64,000 nucleotides of DNA, from positions 14,930-78,929 of the forward strand of contig JALNZE010000015.1 of the NCBI GenBank assembly GCA_023229465.1, given 5' to 3'. Shown in pieces: positions 36,403 to 44,383 of the stretch. Both the position numbers and the translations under genes were made by a program. How positions within the stretch are numbered: position 1 is the stretch's first letter; every line of letters starts with the position of its first letter. Under the pieces are notes generated by a model that saw only the letters and a program-made list of their open reading frames with translations, ran no database searches and was not told the origin of the DNA. Source of the stretch: Chitinophagaceae bacterium. Lineage in GTDB: Bacteria > Bacteroidota > Bacteroidia > Chitinophagales > Chitinophagaceae.

Positions 36403-36457
36403 CACAGGTTTTTTTGTTCCAATTCCTTATTTTTACCTGGAGCAACCCTAGTCATCA

Positions 36458-36844
36458 ATGGTATCCAAAATTTCAGAGGGCGTAGAAATTAGTGTAGAGA
36501 CCTTTTACCAGGCCGACTACAGCAAGCCTATGAACGGTGAATACATGTTTGCCTATCGCATAACCATTGAAAACCATAACAATTTTACGGTTAAACTGCT
36601 GCGTCGGCAGTGGTATATTTTCGATAGTAATGGCGAACACAGTGAAGTGGAAGGTGAAGGAGTGGTAGGTGTGCAACCTGTACTAAAACCAGGCGAGAAT
36701 TACCAGTATGTGAGCGGTTGTAACCTGCGAACAGAAATGGGTAAGATGCATGGCAGTTATCAAATGCAGAATGAAAACAGCAAACAATTATTCTCCGTTA
36801 ATATCCCTTCTTTTGAAATGATCGCGCCCACAAAAATGAATTAG
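36458..36844 (+). CDS. apaG: ApaG family protein
   Basis: A 128-residue fibronectin type III-like beta-sandwich. The family pattern is clear: ISVETFYQADYSKPMNGEYMFAYRITIENHNNFTVKLLRRQWYI, then VEGEGVVGVQPVLKPGENYQYVSGCNLRTEMGKMHGSY. In gammaproteobacteria apaG sits with apaH and is annotated as a Co2+/Mg2+ efflux factor, but its biochemical function is unproven. Here it is a lone gene. It ends 2 nt before the convergent gldB stop. Confidence 0.9.
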   Translation: MVSKISEGVEISVETFYQADYSKPMNGEYMFAYRITIENHNNFTVKLLRRQWYIFDSNGEHSEVEGEGVVGVQPVLKPGENYQYVSGCNLRTEMGKMHGSYQMQNENSKQLFSVNIPSFEMIAPTKMN

Positions 36845-36846
36845 TA

Positions 36847-37860
36847 CTATTTAGGTTTGTACCTCGCCTCTTCAAATAGTTGTTTGGCCGGCTTTTTCAT
36901 CAAAGTATCCAGCGATGCATCTTTATTTTTTTCCATCCATTTGTTTACCATCTGCCAACCAACAAACTGCCCGATATTACCGGGAGAAGCATCCCCAAAA
37001 GCGGTAGTGTTGGGGCCATCCGTCATATAATCGCGGGTAACGGTAGGGTCTGAATTATACAAAAGATCATTCTGTACAAAAAAGCTCCAGATATTTTTCT
37101 CACTTTCAAAACACCCTTTTAACTGCTGTTCGGTATAGCCTGTTTTTAAAGTGTCTGGCAATTCGGGTAAAAATCTGTCAAGCAAATACATACGCTTACC
37201 CGCTTCCACCATTTGTTCAATTAATGGCCTGCCCATACTTTTATCCGGATACATATCATCAATAATATTACGAATACAGTTTACCGGTATATAGGCGGGT
37301 TCAAATTTTCTTGAAATAAATCGCGGATACAACTGCTGCCCTTCTACTGTGAGGTACAAGGGATAGTCTCTGCCCATTGATAGCTGTAGCCCCACAGCCA
37401 ACGCATCGGGCGTAATAATATTACCATAACTGTTAATGGGCCCGATAAAAGTAATCAGTTTTTTAGGAAGCGGGTATCGGGGGAAATAATATTTTACAAA
37501 TTGCAACCCACGTATCACTTCTTTCTCAACACTGTTAAACTGTTTGAACTTACCAAGAGAAGCCTGGTACATACCTGTATAGCCGCGAAGAAACAGGGTT
37601 ACATCTTTAATGGCATTACCGGTTGAGCTGCCTAAAATATTGAATAAATAATCCTGTGTAAAACCAGGATATTTTTGAAACAGTTTTTGCAGGGAGCTAT
37701 TCAGTTGTAAAGTATCCAGCGAAAAAAAATCTTTTTCAAATCTTTCTGTCTGCAGGGATATTTTGATACCAGACACATCAGGAATGCTTTTTTTTGATTG
37801 GCAAGCCAATATAACCAGCATAATACAGATATACAACAAGTTTTGCTTCATAGGCTTCAT
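36847..37860 (-). CDS. gldB: Gliding motility lipoprotein GldB
   Basis: A 337-residue lipoprotein (lipobox LVILAC, Cys20), expected at the outer membrane periplasmic face. The GldB-specific segments are FEKDFFSLDTLQL, FQKYPGFTQDYLFNILG near residues 62-78, YFPRYPLPKKLITFIGPINSYGN, and GQFVGWQMVNKWMEKN near the end. GldB is essential for gliding in F. johnsoniae and has a homologue with a zinc-dependent-peptidase-like fold; its exact role is unresolved. It is divergent from nadE, a pairing I recall in other Bacteroidota. gldC is not adjacent. Confidence 0.88.
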   Translation of the reverse strand: MKPMKQNLLYICIMLVILACQSKKSIPDVSGIKISLQTERFEKDFFSLDTLQLNSSLQKLFQKYPGFTQDYLFNILGSSTGNAIKDVTLFLRGYTGMYQASLGKFKQFNSVEKEVIRGLQFVKYYFPRYPLPKKLITFIGPINSYGNIITPDALAVGLQLSMGRDYPLYLTVEGQQLYPRFISRKFEPAYIPVNCIRNIIDDMYPDKSMGRPLIEQMVEAGKRMYLLDRFLPELPDTLKTGYTEQQLKGCFESEKNIWSFFVQNDLLYNSDPTVTRDYMTDGPNTTAFGDASPGNIGQFVGWQMVNKWMEKNKDASLDTLMKKPAKQLFEEARYKPK

Positions 37861-37879
37861 TATAATGCGGCAGCATTTA

Positions 37880-37887
37880 CAAAAGTA
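37880..37887 (-). promoter_or_regulatory. Putative -7 element of gldB
   Basis: TACTTTTG on the minus strand, 19 nt before the ATG; the same octamer precedes prfA at 20 nt. Confidence 0.35.
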
Positions 37888-38062
37888 ATCCTACACGGCA
37901 TACAGGCAGCTATGTTTTAATTATTTGTCTGTTAAAGAATGTACAGGTTATTCGTCTGTATAACCATGCGTTCGCCGGCACCGGTTTCTGTATTGACCTG
38001 CAGGGATGCAAATTGTTATCTTAAAAATGAAAAACTATCCAAAAGTTACGGAACTTTACACC

Positions 38063-39745
38063 ATGAAGATATTTTTAGCCCAGCAGAATTATCATATCGG
38101 CAATTTTGAAAGCAATACGAATAAGATAATTCAGGCTATCGAAAAAGCAAAATCAGCGGGTGGCGACCTGGTCATTTTCAGTGAGATGAGCGTGTGTGGG
38201 TATCCGGCAAGGGATTTTGTTGAGTTCAATGATTTCATTCATAAATGCTATGCAGCCATAGACCAGATAAGGCAGCATGCCGATACCATTGGCGTATTAA
38301 TTGGCAGCCCGGCAAGGAATACCCTGCAAAAAGGCAAAAGCCTTTTTAATGCCGCATTTTTTCTTTACGAAAAAGAAGTGAAAGCCGAAATTCATAAAAC
38401 TTTATTACCTACCTACGATGTATTTGATGAGTACCGGTATTTTGAACCCGCCTTCGACTGGCAGGTAGTACCCTTTAAAGGCAAACGCCTCGCTATTACC
38501 ATTTGTGAAGACATCTGGAACCTGGGTGATCATCCATTGTATCGCATTTGTCCCATGGATAAATTAATGGAGCAGCAGCCGGATATCATGCTAAACATCA
38601 GCGCTTCTCCTTTTGATTATACACATGATGAAGATCGCAAATCGGTGATTAAGGCGAATGTATTAAAGTATCATCTGCCTATGTTTTATTGCAATGCCAT
38701 TGGCAGCCAGACAGAAGTAGTATTTGACGGGGCGTCTTTAATTTTTGATAAAGATGCCAACCTTTGCAAAGCATTTCCCCAGTTTGAAGAAGCTTTTGAA
38801 AGCGTGGTATTACTGGATGATGGAACGATTGATGCGCCCATCCTGGAACCCGCCGGCCGTGTACCGGGTAAAGAGCTGAATCCCGCTACACTTGAACCGG
38901 AACTGAATATTGCACAGGTGTATGATGCATTGGTATTAGGCATTCGCGACTATTTTACCAAAATGGGATTTAGTAAAGCCATTCTGGGCTCATCCGGCGG
39001 CATTGATTCGGCAGTTACACTGGCGATTGCCTGTGACGCATTGGGCAAAGAAAATGTGAGAGCGATTCTGCTGCCATCGCCTTATTCAACAGATCATTCG
39101 GTTGATGATGCCGTACAACTCAGTAAAAACCTGGAAAATCCTTATGATATCATCCACATTAATGAGGTGTATGATGCTTTTTTGAAAACACTAAAACCTG
39201 TTTTTGGCAATCTTCCTTTTTCACTGGCGGAAGAAAATATACAAAGCCGCAGCAGGGGAAACTTATTAATGGCCCTCTCCAACAAATTCGGATATATCCT
39301 GTTAAATACTTCTAATAAAAGTGAACTCGCTACAGGCTATGGTACGTTGTATGGTGATATGGCAGGCGGCCTGGGCGTATTAGGGGATTGCTATAAATTA
39401 CAGGTATATGCTCTGGCGAAATATATGAATCGTACCAAAGAAATCATTCCCAATAACATTATTACCAAAGTACCGAGCGCTGAATTAAGGCCCAACCAGA
39501 AAGACAGCGATAGTTTACCTGATTACAAAATCCTCGACCATATTCTGTATCAATATATTGAAAAACACCTGGGGCCTGATGAAATTAAAGCACAGGGATT
39601 TGATGCAACGCTGGTGGACCGCACATTGAAAATGGTTAATACCAACGAATACAAAAGAAACCAGTTCTGCCCCATCATCCGGATTTCGCCCAAAGCCTTT
39701 GGGGTGGGAAGAAGGGTACCGATTGTTGGAAAATATTTGAGTTAG
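38063..39745 (+). CDS. nadE: Glutamine-dependent NAD+ synthetase
   Basis: Makes NAD+ from deamido-NAD+, ATP and glutamine. The 560-residue protein fuses an N-terminal nitrilase-type amidotransferase domain (VIFSEMSVCGYPARDF; catalytic Glu, the Lys in EIHKTLLPTYDVFDE, and Cys in AITICEDIWN) to a C-terminal synthetase with the PP-loop SSGGIDS near residue 312. The end YKRNQFCPIIRISPKAFGVGRR binds substrate. ATG 38063 (MKIFLAQQNYHIGNF) is preferred over an upstream in-frame ATG at 38006, which adds 19 nonconserved residues. A -7-like TATCTT sits just upstream. It is divergent from gldB. Confidence 0.94.
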   Translation: MKIFLAQQNYHIGNFESNTNKIIQAIEKAKSAGGDLVIFSEMSVCGYPARDFVEFNDFIHKCYAAIDQIRQHADTIGVLIGSPARNTLQKGKSLFNAAFFLYEKEVKAEIHKTLLPTYDVFDEYRYFEPAFDWQVVPFKGKRLAITICEDIWNLGDHPLYRICPMDKLMEQQPDIMLNISASPFDYTHDEDRKSVIKANVLKYHLPMFYCNAIGSQTEVVFDGASLIFDKDANLCKAFPQFEEAFESVVLLDDGTIDAPILEPAGRVPGKELNPATLEPELNIAQVYDALVLGIRDYFTKMGFSKAILGSSGGIDSAVTLAIACDALGKENVRAILLPSPYSTDHSVDDAVQLSKNLENPYDIIHINEVYDAFLKTLKPVFGNLPFSLAEENIQSRSRGNLLMALSNKFGYILLNTSNKSELATGYGTLYGDMAGGLGVLGDCYKLQVYALAKYMNRTKEIIPNNIITKVPSAELRPNQKDSDSLPDYKILDHILYQYIEKHLGPDEIKAQGFDATLVDRTLKMVNTNEYKRNQFCPIIRISPKAFGVGRRVPIVGKYLS

Positions 39746-39746
39746 C

Positions 39747-40592
39747 TCATTTATGCACCACCATCAAAGGTATATGGCTATGAAAAGCCAGCATTTTTGT
39801 ATGACTGCTTGTAAACAGGCTCTCAATAAAACCATGTTTTTGAGGAATGGTAATGATCAGGTCTATATGATGTTCCAGCACAAATTCATCAATGGCTTTC
39901 ATATAGTTTGTATTTTTTGTGAAATGATATTCCGGTGCAAGATCCTGAAGCAGTGTATGCACTGCATAGCTTTCCCCTAACACATTGGAAGGATAGGTAA
40001 CACCATATTCATCTACTTCTTCTTCAACATTGAACACAAAAAGTTTTGCTTTTGTTTCTTCAATTATTTTCCTGAGCGGCTCAACAGGTATGGTTTTATC
40101 CGCTTTGTCAAAATCACTCAATAACATAATCTCTTCTATCTTGGTAAACCTGGCATTAGGGGGAACAATGATGACAGGTATAGTTGAATGTTTGGCAACA
40201 GAGGTAGTGTTACTGCCAATCAGTTTCTCTGTAAGTAGCCCACCACCGGTAATACCCATTACAATCAGGCCGGAGCCAGTTGATGCGCAGGCCGCATCAA
40301 GGCCGTTATGCAGTAATGCATATTCACTAAAAGTATCTATTTCACAGGTAGGAGGACAAAAAGCTTTTACAAATAATTTAAATTTCTCCAGCGCTTCCTT
40401 ACTATCCTTTTTAAGACTGTCTTCATTCAGTAGCTGCACCGCGGGTACCATGGGATCAACCATTAAAGGCGCCTGGTAGGCATTATAAAAGATTACTTTG
40501 GGCGCGCCCAGTTGTTCAGCTAATTGCAACGCATATCGGCCGGCATTTCTGGCGGTGGCCGAAAAATCAGTGGGAACCAATATGTTTTTCAT
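39747..40592 (-). CDS. Tandem universal stress protein (UspA family)
   Basis: A 281-residue protein of two Usp domains. The first begins MKNILVPTDFSATARNAGRYALQLA and has the ATP-binding-like GITGGGLLTEKLIGSNTTSVAKHS(TIPVIIVP) near residues 114-140. The second, from about 150, has IMLLSDFDKAD and ends HIPLMVVHK. The G-2X-G-9X-G(S/T) motif is complete enough in the first half for nucleotide binding. Such two-domain Usp proteins respond to stress in many bacteria; the trigger here is unknown. It ends one nt after the convergent nadE stop. Confidence 0.85.
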   Translation of the reverse strand: MKNILVPTDFSATARNAGRYALQLAEQLGAPKVIFYNAYQAPLMVDPMVPAVQLLNEDSLKKDSKEALEKFKLFVKAFCPPTCEIDTFSEYALLHNGLDAACASTGSGLIVMGITGGGLLTEKLIGSNTTSVAKHSTIPVIIVPPNARFTKIEEIMLLSDFDKADKTIPVEPLRKIIEETKAKLFVFNVEEEVDEYGVTYPSNVLGESYAVHTLLQDLAPEYHFTKNTNYMKAIDEFVLEHHIDLIITIPQKHGFIESLFTSSHTKMLAFHSHIPLMVVHK

Positions 40593-40699
40593 GGCAAGTT
40601 TATGTCAGGTAAAGTTATTCCAGCCCTCTCAATATAAGTATGATATTGGTCATTTAGTTTGCTAATCTTTAGCGGCAGACTATTTTTAGCCGGTAGCAT

Positions 40700-40726
40700 A
40701 AAAAACCCCGCCAAAATAGCGGGGCC
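40700..40726 (-). terminator. Rho-independent terminator of the thiolase gene
   Basis: On the minus strand GCTATTTTGGCGGGG reads as stem CCCCGC / loop of 7 / GCGGGG followed by a run of six Ts, 27 nt after the thiolase stop. Confidence 0.88.
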
Positions 40727-40753
40727 TTTGAAATAAATTTGATACGCAGCCAT

Positions 40754-41929
40754 TTATAAATTTTCGATGATGCCGGCAATCCCCTGTCCGCCACCTACAC
40801 AGGCAGAAACGATTCCGTATTTTTTATGTAACCTTTTCATATCATTCAAAATCTGAATGGTTAATTTACAACCGGTGCATCCCAATGGGTGTCCTAAAGC
40901 AATGGCGCCGCCATTAATATTTACGATAGCAGGGTTAAGGCCCAGTTCGCGAATTACCGCCAGTGATTGAGAAGCAAAGGCTTCATTTAATTCTATCAGG
41001 TCAATATCGTTCAGACTCATATTCGCCTGCTTTAATACTTTTGGTATAGCGGCAACGGGCCCGATACCCATGATTCGGGGATGCACACCGGCAGAAGCGC
41101 AGTTAACCAAACGGCCAATGGGTTTCAATCCCAGTTCCACAACCATCCGTTCACTCATCACTAAAGCAAAAGCCGCGCCATCACTGGTTTGTGAAGAGTT
41201 GCCGGCGGTTACCGATCCACCAATGGCAAAGGCGGGTTTGAGTTTGCCCAATGCCTCAATATTGGTATCGGCACGTACCCCTTCATCCGTATCTACTATA
41301 TAAGAACGGGTTGCTTTTTTACCTTTTTCATTAAAATAGGTCTCTTCAACACTGATAGGCAATATCCCGCTTTTAAAATAGCCCTGTTGTATGGCGTTTA
41401 ATGCTTTTTGATGAGAGCTTACAGCAAAAGCATCCTGGTCCTCACGGTTCACTTTATATTCTTTGGCAACCGCCTCAGCCGTTAACCCCATGCTTAAGTA
41501 ATAATCCGGTTCATCTTTCGCGATAGAATAAGCCGGAACCGTTTTCCAGCCTGCCGTGGGTACCAGGCTCATGCTTTCTGTTCCGCCCGCGATAATACAA
41601 TCAGCCATGCCTGTACGGATTTTAGCCGTTGCCATGGCAATGCTCTCCAGGCCACTGGCACAATACCGGTTGATGGTTAATCCGGCCACGTCAATACCAA
41701 GGGCACGGGCAGAAATGATCCGGCCAAACTGTAAACCCTGCTCTGCTTCCGGAACCGCGTTTCCAACAATCACATCATCCACTCTTTTAACATCCAGTTG
41801 CGGTATAGAAGCCACCAGGCCCCTGATTACTTCAACAGCCAGGTCATCCGAACGGAAAAAACGAAATCCCCCTTTTTTACTTTTAGCCACCGCGGTACGG
41901 TAACCGGCAACGATATATGCTTCCTGCAT
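40754..41929 (-). CDS. Acetyl-CoA C-acyltransferase (thiolase)
   Basis: A 391-residue thiolase, catalysing CoA-dependent cleavage of 3-ketoacyl-CoA or the reverse condensation. Active-site residues are Cys90 in NRYCASGLESIA, the Asn/His of ELNEAFASQ, and the GGAIALGHPLGCTGCKL segment with the second Cys and the His. The length and VPEAEQGLQFGR loop fit a degradative fatty-acid thiolase (FadA-like) more than AtoB, but chain-length preference cannot be read. ATG 41929 (MQEAYIVAGYRTAVAKS) is preferred over an upstream ATG at 41989. No fadB partner is adjacent. Confidence 0.88.
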   Translation of the reverse strand: MQEAYIVAGYRTAVAKSKKGGFRFFRSDDLAVEVIRGLVASIPQLDVKRVDDVIVGNAVPEAEQGLQFGRIISARALGIDVAGLTINRYCASGLESIAMATAKIRTGMADCIIAGGTESMSLVPTAGWKTVPAYSIAKDEPDYYLSMGLTAEAVAKEYKVNREDQDAFAVSSHQKALNAIQQGYFKSGILPISVEETYFNEKGKKATRSYIVDTDEGVRADTNIEALGKLKPAFAIGGSVTAGNSSQTSDGAAFALVMSERMVVELGLKPIGRLVNCASAGVHPRIMGIGPVAAIPKVLKQANMSLNDIDLIELNEAFASQSLAVIRELGLNPAIVNINGGAIALGHPLGCTGCKLTIQILNDMKRLHKKYGIVSACVGGGQGIAGIIENL

Positions 41930-41949
41930 AACAAAGAATTTTAGCTGAT

Positions 41950-41957
41950 CAAATGTA
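41950..41957 (-). promoter_or_regulatory. Putative -7 element of the thiolase gene
   Basis: TACATTTG on the minus strand, 20 nt before the chosen ATG; supports the shorter start, as the longer one would be upstream of the box. Confidence 0.4.
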
Positions 41958-42000
41958 GGAAAAAAACAAACAAAAGGTTGCATAAACAACCTTTTGTTTG

Positions 42001-42041
42001 GCAGGAGGGGGGAGGATGAGTTGGGAGTTAGGGGGTTGGGT
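42001..42041. repeat. Heptanucleotide repeat cluster upstream of pyrD
   Basis: GAGTTGGGAGTTAGGGGGTTG (GGGAGTT-type units) between thiolase and pyrD; the same family as at 9.7, 33.8 and 34.0 kb. Confidence 0.55.
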
Positions 42042-42082
42042 GGATTTCTGATGGTGGCTGACTGTCAATAGTGTGCCGCGCG

Positions 42083-42090
42083 TATCTTCG
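42083..42090 (+). promoter_or_regulatory. Putative -7 element of pyrD (leaderless arrangement)
   Basis: TATCTTCG, 4 nt before the ATG at 42095; identical octamer and similar spacing at menG and rsgA. Confidence 0.4.
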
Positions 42091-42094
42091 CAAC

Positions 42095-43165
42095 ATGATT
42101 TATCCGCTTATCAGAGATTTGTTATTCTGCTTTCCGCCGGAAGATGTGCATTATTTTTCGATGAATATGCTTAAAGCGGGCTGTAAAATCAGACCCGTAA
42201 AATCGCTTCTCAAACAAAATTTTTGCTTTGCCGGAACCGAATTGCAGAAAACGGTCTTTGGACTCCCTTTCAGTAACCCGGTTGGATTGGGTGCGGGCTT
42301 CGACAAAAATGCAAGCTATTTGAACGAACTGGAAGCGCTGGGTTTTGGTTTTATTGAAATTGGCACTGTTACACCCAAAGCACAACCCGGCAACGTTAAA
42401 CCAAGACTGTTTCGTTTGCCCGCTGATAAAGCGCTGATTAACCGAATGGGATTTAATAATGATGGCGCGGAAACCATCAAAATAAGGCTCACCAAATGGC
42501 GGCAATCCAGGCTCCTCACCCCTAACTCCAAACTCATCATCGGTGGTAACATCGGCAAGAATAAAATAACTCCGAATGAAGATGCCTGGAAAGATTACCG
42601 CATTTGTTTTAATGAGTTATTTGATTGTGTGGATTATTTTGTGGTGAATGTGAGTTCGCCAAATACACCCGGACTTCGTGAACTGCAGGAAAAAGAATCG
42701 TTAAAGAAAATTCTATCTGAACTTCAAAATCAAAACCAGTCAAAAGCAAAACCAAAACCATTATTATTAAAAATAGCCCCGGACCTTACAAAGGAACAAT
42801 TGGCTGATATCGTTGCGCTTTCATTTGAAGTAGCGCTGAGTGGATTAGTGGCAACGAATACAACCATTAGCAGGGAGGGTTTGGTAAGTGAAAAGTCAAA
42901 AGTCAAAAGTCAAAATATAGGGGCCGGGGGATTGAGTGGGTTGCCGGTTAAAAAAATGGCTACAGACATTGTAAGTTATCTTTCTAAACAAACAGAAGGA
43001 AAGATACCCATCATTGCCAGTGGTGGCATTTTTACCGGGGCGGATGCAACAGAAAAATTATCGGCAGGCGCGTCATTGGTGCAGGTATGGACGGGCTTTA
43101 TATATGAGGGGCCGGCTATTGTAAAAAATATCTGCCGGCATCTTTCCCTGCAACAGAAGTTATAA
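42095..43165 (+). CDS. pyrD: Quinone-dependent dihydroorotate dehydrogenase
   Basis: Oxidises dihydroorotate to orotate with quinone (class 2, membrane-associated). The 356-residue protein has an N-terminal amphipathic segment, FSNPVGLGAGFDKNA near residues 63-77, INRMGFNNDG, VVNVSSPNTPGLRELQ with the catalytic Ser of class 2, LLKIAPDLT, NTTISR and the FMN-phosphate site ASGGIFTGADATEKLSAGASLVQVWTGF. Two segments look unlike relatives: SRLLTPNSKL near residues 139-148 and SEKSKVKSQN near 265-274. Both are encoded by heptanucleotide repeats in frame. ATG 42095 fits the promoter position. Confidence 0.94.
   Translation: MIYPLIRDLLFCFPPEDVHYFSMNMLKAGCKIRPVKSLLKQNFCFAGTELQKTVFGLPFSNPVGLGAGFDKNASYLNELEALGFGFIEIGTVTPKAQPGNVKPRLFRLPADKALINRMGFNNDGAETIKIRLTKWRQSRLLTPNSKLIIGGNIGKNKITPNEDAWKDYRICFNELFDCVDYFVVNVSSPNTPGLRELQEKESLKKILSELQNQNQSKAKPKPLLLKIAPDLTKEQLADIVALSFEVALSGLVATNTTISREGLVSEKSKVKSQNIGAGGLSGLPVKKMATDIVSYLSKQTEGKIPIIASGGIFTGADATEKLSAGASLVQVWTGFIYEGPAIVKNICRHLSLQQKL
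42508..42535. repeat. Heptanucleotide repeat inside pyrD (site 1)
   Basis: GGCTCCTCACCCCTAACTCC followed by AAACTCAT: CTCCTAA-type units in frame, coding for LLTPNSKL in a loop before the IGGNIGKNK strand. Confidence 0.55.
42887..42915. repeat. Heptanucleotide repeat inside pyrD (site 2)
   Basis: AAAAGTC repeated three times after AAGTG (period 7), in frame, coding for SEKSKVKSQN in the loop between TTISREGL and the AGGLSG motif. Confidence 0.75.
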
Positions 43166-43201
43166 CGCCTGCTTTTATAAATTTTAATACATACGTTCAT
43201 T

Positions 43202-43978
43202 ATGGAATCATTGTACACTACAGAAAGTTTAATTAGTTTTTTGGTATTGGTAATCCTGGAAATAGTGCTGGGCATTGATAATGTCATTTTTGTAAGCATT
43301 ATCATGAATCGGATGCCAAAACCACTGCAATCCAAAGCAAGGTCTATCTGGATGGTAAGCGGTATGATCTTAAGAACCATTCTGTTATTCGGACTTAGCT
43401 GGTTGCTGGCACAAAAAGGCAGGTCGCTGCTAACTGTATTCGGAAAAAGTTTTGACCTGGCCAGCCTGGTAATGCTGGCAGGAGGGTTATTTCTTATTTA
43501 TAAAACAGTTAAAGAAATACACCACAAACTGGAAGGTGAAGCAGATACGGCAGCAGGCGTAAAAACAAAACCTTTGGGTTTTGGGCAGGCAGTGGTGCAG
43601 ATTATGTTAATTGATATGGTGTTCAGCTTCGACAGCATACTAACAGCGGGTGGTACGGCTAAGCGTCTGGAGGTAATGATCAGTGCAGTGGTGGTTGCCA
43701 TGATCGTTATGTTTTTGTTCAGCCCAAAGATCTCAGCCTTTATTCACAAACATCCTACCCTTAAAATGCTGGCGCTTTCTTTTTTAGTGATGATCGGTTT
43801 TGTGTTATTGGTAGAAGGCTGGAATAGTGAAAAATTGCATGATTTGCAGTTAAAGAACTACGTGTACTTTGCGATGGCTTTTTCTTTTATCGTAGAACTG
43901 CTGAACATGCGGATGCTTAAACGAAGCGCAAGACCCGTTGAGTTACACGAACCTGTTCTGGTGGATGAAAAGGCATAG
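43202..43978 (+). CDS. TerC family integral membrane protein
   Basis: A 258-residue protein with seven or so hydrophobic helices and the family metal-site motifs: LEIVLGIDNVIF near residues 18-29 and LIDMVFSFDSILTA near 137-150, each with acidic residues in a membrane helix. TerC proteins are linked to tellurite resistance and to metal (Mn2+) loading of exported proteins; the exact role here is open. I see no yybP-ykoY-type riboswitch upstream (the gap from pyrD is only 36 nt). It likely shares a transcript with pyrD. Confidence 0.85.
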   Translation: MESLYTTESLISFLVLVILEIVLGIDNVIFVSIIMNRMPKPLQSKARSIWMVSGMILRTILLFGLSWLLAQKGRSLLTVFGKSFDLASLVMLAGGLFLIYKTVKEIHHKLEGEADTAAGVKTKPLGFGQAVVQIMLIDMVFSFDSILTAGGTAKRLEVMISAVVVAMIVMFLFSPKISAFIHKHPTLKMLALSFLVMIGFVLLVEGWNSEKLHDLQLKNYVYFAMAFSFIVELLNMRMLKRSARPVELHEPVLVDEKA

Positions 43979-44020
43979 ATTCTGATATGGCCGGGCAGGC
44001 AAATCAATAAATATTTTTAT

Positions 44021-44383
44021 ATGAAAAAAATATCCCTGATGAAAGCTTTTGGATATGCCATTTCAGGCACTGGGCATTTTGTAAAGAATGACCGGAATGG
44101 TAAAATCCATTTGGCCATCGTTGTTCCCATATCCATTGCAGGCTGGTTTTTCGGGATCCCATTAGTTGAATGGTGCATACTGCTTATTTGCTTTGCGCTT
44201 GTGATCAGCCTGGAAATGTGTAACCATGCCATTGAACAGCTTTGCGATGCCGTTCATGAATCTCATCACCCACTGATCAAAATTTCGAAAGATGTGGCTG
44301 CAGGCGCCGTTCTTTGGTCGGCCATTATTTCCGTAATCATCGGACTGCTCATTTTCATTCCCAAAATTACTGCCCTTTTATGA
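44021..44383 (+). CDS. Diacylglycerol/undecaprenol kinase family protein
   Basis: A 120-residue membrane protein with three helices and the DgkA family signature near residues 65-97: EMCNHAIEQLCDAVHESHHPLIKISKDVAAGAVLW. The acidic Glu and Asp of the signature, which bind Mg-ATP, are kept, and His replaces the usual Thr in NTAIE. In Gram-positive relatives the enzyme phosphorylates undecaprenol; in Proteobacteria, diacylglycerol. Its stop overlaps the next start (ATGA), so the pair is translationally coupled. Confidence 0.82.
   Translation: MKKISLMKAFGYAISGTGHFVKNDRNGKIHLAIVVPISIAGWFFGIPLVEWCILLICFALVISLEMCNHAIEQLCDAVHESHHPLIKISKDVAAGAVLWSAIISVIIGLLIFIPKITALL

Noticed and set aside
42001..42094. 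PyrR-type or other pyrimidine attenuator before pyrD
   Set aside because: The gap holds heptamer repeats and a -7 box 4 nt from the ATG, leaving no transcribed leader for a riboswitch.
43166..43201. Manganese (yybP-ykoY) riboswitch before terC
   Set aside because: Only 36 nt separate terC from pyrD, too short for that structure.
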